Below are positions 16,543 to 19,757 of a stretch of 19,757 nucleotides of DNA, piece by piece (the stretch's first letter is position 1; each line of letters opens with the position of its first letter). This DNA is from Candidatus Woesearchaeota archaeon (GTDB taxonomy: Archaea > Nanobdellota > Nanobdellia > Woesearchaeales > UBA10200). The stretch lies in the NCBI GenBank assembly GCA_016180275.1, contig JACPBN010000076.1:1-19757 (forward strand), read 5' to 3'. Made by a program: the position numbers and the translations under genes. The notes under the pieces were generated by a model that did no database searches, was not told where the DNA came from, and worked only from the letters and a program-made list of their open reading frames with translations.

Positions 16543-17384
16543 AAATTTATTACCTCATGCTTCCTGCTTTTTATAACTTTAGCTACTTCTCCTCTATGGC
16601 AGAAGTTGCAGTCAGCTTCAAAACATAATAGTGCAATTCTCTTTGTTGTTCCCAGCTCAATAATTCGGGTTATATAAACTTCTTTGAGAGGAAGCGTTTG
16701 TCTGTATTTAGCAAATAACTCCTCATAATCAGCTTTTGTATTAAGATTCTTTCGTTCTTCACTTTCAATTCCTAATTCAGGGATATGGAGATAATCAATG
16801 CCTAAATTTTTCAATTTCTTCTGTAAAGCATCTTTAATATAGGCAAAGTTCATGCTAAACGGATTTCGTCGCACATCAATCAATAACTCTATCTTATTGC
16901 CGACAAGAGCATTAAGAAACTGGTCTATGTCTTTACCTTCATAGCCGATAGTAAAGAATCCTGGCAGAGATTTCATTAATTTCTGCTCTATCAATTCGCT
17001 TTTTACAGTGTATTCTGGATATTTTTGATATACATAATCAGTGATTTTTTTCTCATCAGGGAAAGTACTAAGCATAGTTTTAATTATTTGATTATGTTTC
17101 CTTCCAACCTCGTTTAATGCTTCTCTTCCTTGGGATGTTATTGTTGTCTCTTCATCATCAATGAGATTGTTGTCCCTTAGCTTTCTAAGATCATCAAAAC
17201 ACAGATGAGAGAATGGTCCCTGTTTATAGGCAAAGAAATGATAGAATGGCATCTCTTCGGCTATGCCATGTTCCTCTTTAAGAAGAAACATGGATTTAAC
17301 TATCGCTCTGCGTGAGTTAATGTTCTTTTCGTTCAGTTCTTCAATAGTGTTTAACAGCACTTTCTGGCGGTTGAATAGTCTCAT
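16539..17384 (-). CDS. DUF488 protein with N-terminal winged-helix-like domain
   Basis: A 281-residue protein in two parts. Residues about 5-95 resemble the winged-helix/Panacea-like (DUF4065 or YwgA type) domain, with F-Y-H-F-F-A-Y-K-Q-G-P-F-S followed by D-D-L-R-K-L and a late T-x-x-G. Residues 142-281 are DUF488, with its hallmark T-I-G-Y-E-G (145-150), D-V-R-R-N-P-F-S (170-177), I-P-E-L-G-I (201-206) and L-L-C-F-E-A-D-C-N-F-C-H-R (252-264). The conserved Cys and Arg residues suggest an enzymatic or RNA/nucleotide-linked role, but DUF488 has no settled function. It is coupled to its Cys/His-rich partner. Two TATA-like stretches lie before the ATG, so the cassette may be independently expressed. 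The placement inside a MoxR/vWA locus suggests insertion. Confidence 0.88.
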   Translation of the reverse strand: MRLFNRQKVLLNTIEELNEKNINSRRAIVKSMFLLKEEHGIAEEMPFYHFFAYKQGPFSHLCFDDLRKLRDNNLIDDEETTITSQGREALNEVGRKHNQIIKTMLSTFPDEKKITDYVYQKYPEYTVKSELIEQKLMKSLPGFFTIGYEGKDIDQFLNALVGNKIELLIDVRRNPFSMNFAYIKDALQKKLKNLGIDYLHIPELGIESEERKNLNTKADYEELFAKYRQTLPLKEVYITRIIELGTTKRIALLCFEADCNFCHRGEVAKVIKSRKHEVINL

Positions 17385-17419
17385 CTTGTTACTCTCTAAT
17401 TTATTTATAATTTACTCTT

Positions 17420-17427
17420 TATTTATA
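17420..17427 (-). promoter_or_regulatory. TATA box of the DUF488 cassette
   Basis: The minus strand reads TATAAATA, centred about 40 bases before the DUF488 ATG, giving a leader of about 13 bases. A second, closer TTATAAA (17404-17410) is an alternative that would give a leaderless message. Confidence 0.4.
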
Positions 17428-17459
17428 TGATCTCTTAACTTTTTACTCCTTATCTTTTT

Positions 17460-17981
17460 CTATATCTTTGCAGCTTTACGATGCTCTATTATCTTCCTGA
17501 CTGTTATCTCTATCAAAAATATTATTATTGCAATAACTATGAAATACCATCTTATGTCAACTCTGTCCACAACTATTCTCTTGCTTCTTGACTTAACCTC
17601 TTCAATAATCTTATTTGCATTAATTGTTTCAAATATTTTGCCGCCAGAGCTCTGTACAAGATTGCCTAGTTCGGGATTCAATCCTAATAATTCATACTCT
17701 AACGGATAATTAACCGCATACTCTACTTCACCAACTTTATCAAACCCAAGCTTTTGCGGAACTACTTCTGCTTTATATGTCTCTTTGTCTATCTTATAGA
17801 ATACAAACTGCTGCGCGTTTGCATCTCCTGTCTCGACCTTAGGAGGATCTTCTGTCCTGATAAAGATCTCAGTTGCTTGGTTGATCCTTGTATCTTTGAC
17901 ATCAAATACATTTCTCTCTTTCCTGTCTGGAACACCTATTGCAAAATTAACGCTTGTATGCAACCACTCTTCCAAGAGCAT
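17460..17981 (-). pseudogene. C-terminal fragment of the double-vWA protein, out of frame
   Basis: An open frame of 173 codons overlapping the preceding frame by 35 bases. Its first ten or so residues are just the shifted reading of the conserved A-L-G-R-V-V-A-Y-K segment of the vWA gene. From residue 11 it reads like the normal continuation of that family: V-N-F-A-I-G-V-P-D-R-K, a beta domain, N-Y-P-L-E-Y-E-L-L-G-L-N-P-E-L (91-105), G-G-K-I-F, and one C-terminal membrane helix (144-161). So it holds the C-terminal anchor that the upstream frame has lost. No Shine-Dalgarno precedes its ATG at 17981. It could be a remnant, a separately translated split subunit, or the result of a sequence error. 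Confidence 0.7.
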
Positions 17982-19757
17982 AGTTCCATGCAGTTATTAA
18001 AGGATCTCCCCCTGTGGTTGCCACAACTAATTTTGCAGGTGTTTTTGGCACAACCTGGTTAAATCCATATATCTTTGCTTTTTTAACTGCAAGATTTTTT
18101 GTAATGAAATGATTATCATCAAGTATCTCTATATTTAATCTCTCAGTTTCAGGGATGTCTTCTGTGTTGCCAAATAAAATTTTGAAGCGATTGGTCTGGT
18201 CTGCTTTAAAATAAATTCCGTTTGAGACTCTGGCAAATTCTTCCATTATCCATTCTTTTGTTTCTTTTCCGACACCAACTGTGTATATTTTTGTCCCGGT
18301 TTTACCTGCCCAAATGGCTCTTTCAATTGCATATACCTCTCCTGTTGTAACGCCATCACTTATTAAAACAATGTTTCTGCTGCCAGATACTTTCTCAAGC
18401 ATATCATCTGCTTTTCTAATTGCTTCGCCTATTACCGTTCCACCGCCGCGCTGCAGCCTTTTAATCTTATCTTCAACCTCAGTTTTTTTGCTTTTATACT
18501 CTAATGGCTCAATTAAATATGGCTCTGTATTGAATGCTAACACTCCAACTCGATTATCTCTTCTTAAGCTCCTAAACACGCTTATTGCAAGACCTTTATT
18601 GATATCAACTGCAGTTGCCTCACCAATTTCCTGGCCCGTGCTGCCAGAGATATCAATTACTATCATAACATTGACTTCGCCTTCTTTTTTGCCAGGCTTT
18701 GCCACAAATACAGGCAGCAGGCTTTCAAACAAACTGCCTTTATAATTTCCTTTGTCAAAAGAATTTTTGCCGCCAACTACTAATAATCCATTGCCGTCTG
18801 TGACAAACTCTATCAGCTTGTCAACATTTTTTCTGTCATTTTGATTGTTCTCGCCATTATTATTACCCTCATTTACACTGCCTTCAATTTCTCCTACAGG
18901 TATATCATTTATTACAGCTGCATAATATCCATTAATGTCAACTCCTGCCATAGAACTGGTAAGATCAACATCATAAACTTGAGTTAATAGATCATACATT
19001 GGCGAAGCGCTTTTTGAATAAAATAAAATTCTTGGTTTTTTAATTACTCTGACTGTTTTATAGTACACATTATTTTGGCTGAAATAATCCTCGTTCTGGG
19101 CAATTGGTGTCACAACTGCAGTTATGCGATGGCTTCCTTCATTAAACTTAGAAACAAATTTATGCTGCATTTCAGCACTTTCTGTGTCTATTACAACATT
19201 ATCATCTACCTTGACTTTTAGCTTATACTTATTTACATTTCCGACTTTATTTATATTGACATAATACAGATTTTCAACATCTTTCATTGTCCTGCTTGGC
19301 CCATCAACAGAAACGGAAACATCATCTTTTATTATGGGCAGGTTTAATGTATTTATTGATGCATTAAATTTATTTGCCAGCAACAGAACATCTCCTAGCT
19401 GCGCGCCTTTATTGTTCTGTCCATCTGTTGCTAATAATATATTTTCATCTGTCTTAAGATTTTGTAAAATACCGTCTCCCAATGCTGATTCCTCGTTATT
19501 GCCTATAAATTTGATTTCCACAGCAATCTCTTTCTCAAGCTCTGTTTTTAATTCAGCAACTTTCTGCATGTCAAATATATTCATTGAAGTGCTGTTGTCA
19601 ATAATCAATTTAATAAACGGATCACGCTGCACAGTTTTCTCCTTGATGGCAAATGGCGATGCTATTGCAATTATCAAGAGTGTAAATATCAATGCTCTGC
19701 TGATGAACATAAACAGCTTCAGCCTTTTTCTGATATTTATAAATCTCAGATCTACCT
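17947..19757 (-). CDS. BatA-like double-vWA membrane protein, C-terminally truncated; 5' end beyond window
   Basis: The frame stays open to the right edge, so the true start is outside. The Met at 19710 is internal: the codons before it, up to L-R-F-I-N-I-R-K-R-L-K-L, fit the basic loop between the two N-terminal helices of BatA-type proteins. Counting from that Met: helix 3-21; a degenerate vWA domain (31-125, D-N-S-T-S-M); an Ig-like stretch (130-222); a class I amidotransferase-like fold (about 226-335, with G-L-L-V-V-G-G); and a canonical vWA domain (346-515) with D353-I-S-G-S, G-G-T (423-425) and S-D-G (451-453). The frame stops right after A-L-G-R-V-V-A-Y-K, where relatives continue for about 200 residues to a C-terminal helix. 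That remainder lies in another frame at 17460-17981, with roughly 30 expected residues missing. Such proteins partner MoxR and DUF58. Confidence 0.88.
   Translation of the reverse strand, partial: VDLRFINIRKRLKLFMFISRALIFTLLIIAIASPFAIKEKTVQRDPFIKLIIDNSTSMNIFDMQKVAELKTELEKEIAVEIKFIGNNEESALGDGILQNLKTDENILLATDGQNNKGAQLGDVLLLANKFNASINTLNLPIIKDDVSVSVDGPSRTMKDVENLYYVNINKVGNVNKYKLKVKVDDNVVIDTESAEMQHKFVSKFNEGSHRITAVVTPIAQNEDYFSQNNVYYKTVRVIKKPRILFYSKSASPMYDLLTQVYDVDLTSSMAGVDINGYYAAVINDIPVGEIEGSVNEGNNNGENNQNDRKNVDKLIEFVTDGNGLLVVGGKNSFDKGNYKGSLFESLLPVFVAKPGKKEGEVNVMIVIDISGSTGQEIGEATAVDINKGLAISVFRSLRRDNRVGVLAFNTEPYLIEPLEYKSKKTEVEDKIKRLQRGGGTVIGEAIRKADDMLEKVSGSRNIVLISDGVTTGEVYAIERAIWAGKTGTKIYTVGVGKETKEWIMEEFARVSNGIYFKADQTNRFKILFGNTEDIPETERLNIEILDDNHFITKNLAVKKAKIYGFNQVVPKTPAKLVVATTGGDPLITAWNYALGRVVAYKR

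Noticed and set aside
17947..17981. Programmed ribosomal frameshift joining the two vWA pieces
   Set aside because: No slippery run or following structure is visible, and a simple shift would not supply the residues that seem missing between the conserved motifs.
19708..19710. Met codon as the true start of the double-vWA protein
   Set aside because: The frame stays open to the window edge, and the codons before it encode the basic loop expected inside BatA-type N-termini.
1..19757. tRNA, rRNA, CRISPR arrays, insertion sequences
   Set aside because: I looked for cloverleaf elements, regularly spaced repeats and transposase motifs and found none; nearly all bases are covered by the listed genes.

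Overview
The window looks like AT-rich archaeal chromosome, most likely from a DPANN lineage such as Woesearchaeota or Pacearchaeota. Support for this: an archaeal/eukaryal-type glycyl-tRNA synthetase, TATA-box promoters about 25-40 bases ahead of several start codons (some suggesting leaderless messages), and surface proteins of a style common in those groups (Lys/Glu-rich coiled coils, one or two membrane helices, Asn-rich linkers, CARDB domains). The lineage is an inference from protein style. All 13 coding regions lie on the minus strand, so transcription runs from the right edge to the left. I see no tRNA, rRNA, CRISPR array or insertion sequence, and no gene-free stretch over 300 bases.

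Right part (19757 to 10736): a MoxR/DUF58/von Willebrand A (vWA) locus. In transcription order it holds a double-vWA membrane protein that runs off the right edge and appears broken near its C-terminus (17947-19757, with its C-terminal piece in another frame at 17460-17981); a translationally coupled two-gene cassette (a DUF488 protein and a Cys/His-rich partner, 15742-17384); two small membrane proteins of unknown function (a coiled-coil protein and a three-helix protein); a MoxR AAA+ ATPase interrupted by a 526-residue intein; and a soluble DUF58 protein. MoxR, DUF58 and vWA proteins commonly occur together and are thought to form chaperone-like or metal-dependent assembly machines. The two small membrane proteins may be lineage-specific parts of that machine.

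Middle (10655 to 9045): glyS, with a TATA box placed for a leaderless transcript.

Left part (8774 to 1): a probable cell-surface protease locus. A small AbrB-like regulator overlaps a two-helix membrane protein. A likely terminator follows, and then a membrane-anchored subtilisin-like protease that shares its N-terminal coiled-coil/helix module (29 of 36 residues identical) with the two-helix protein. Thirty bases further on begins a giant CARDB-containing secreted protein or lipoprotein that runs off the left edge. The shared module suggests the two membrane proteins act together, and the CARDB protein is a candidate partner or substrate.
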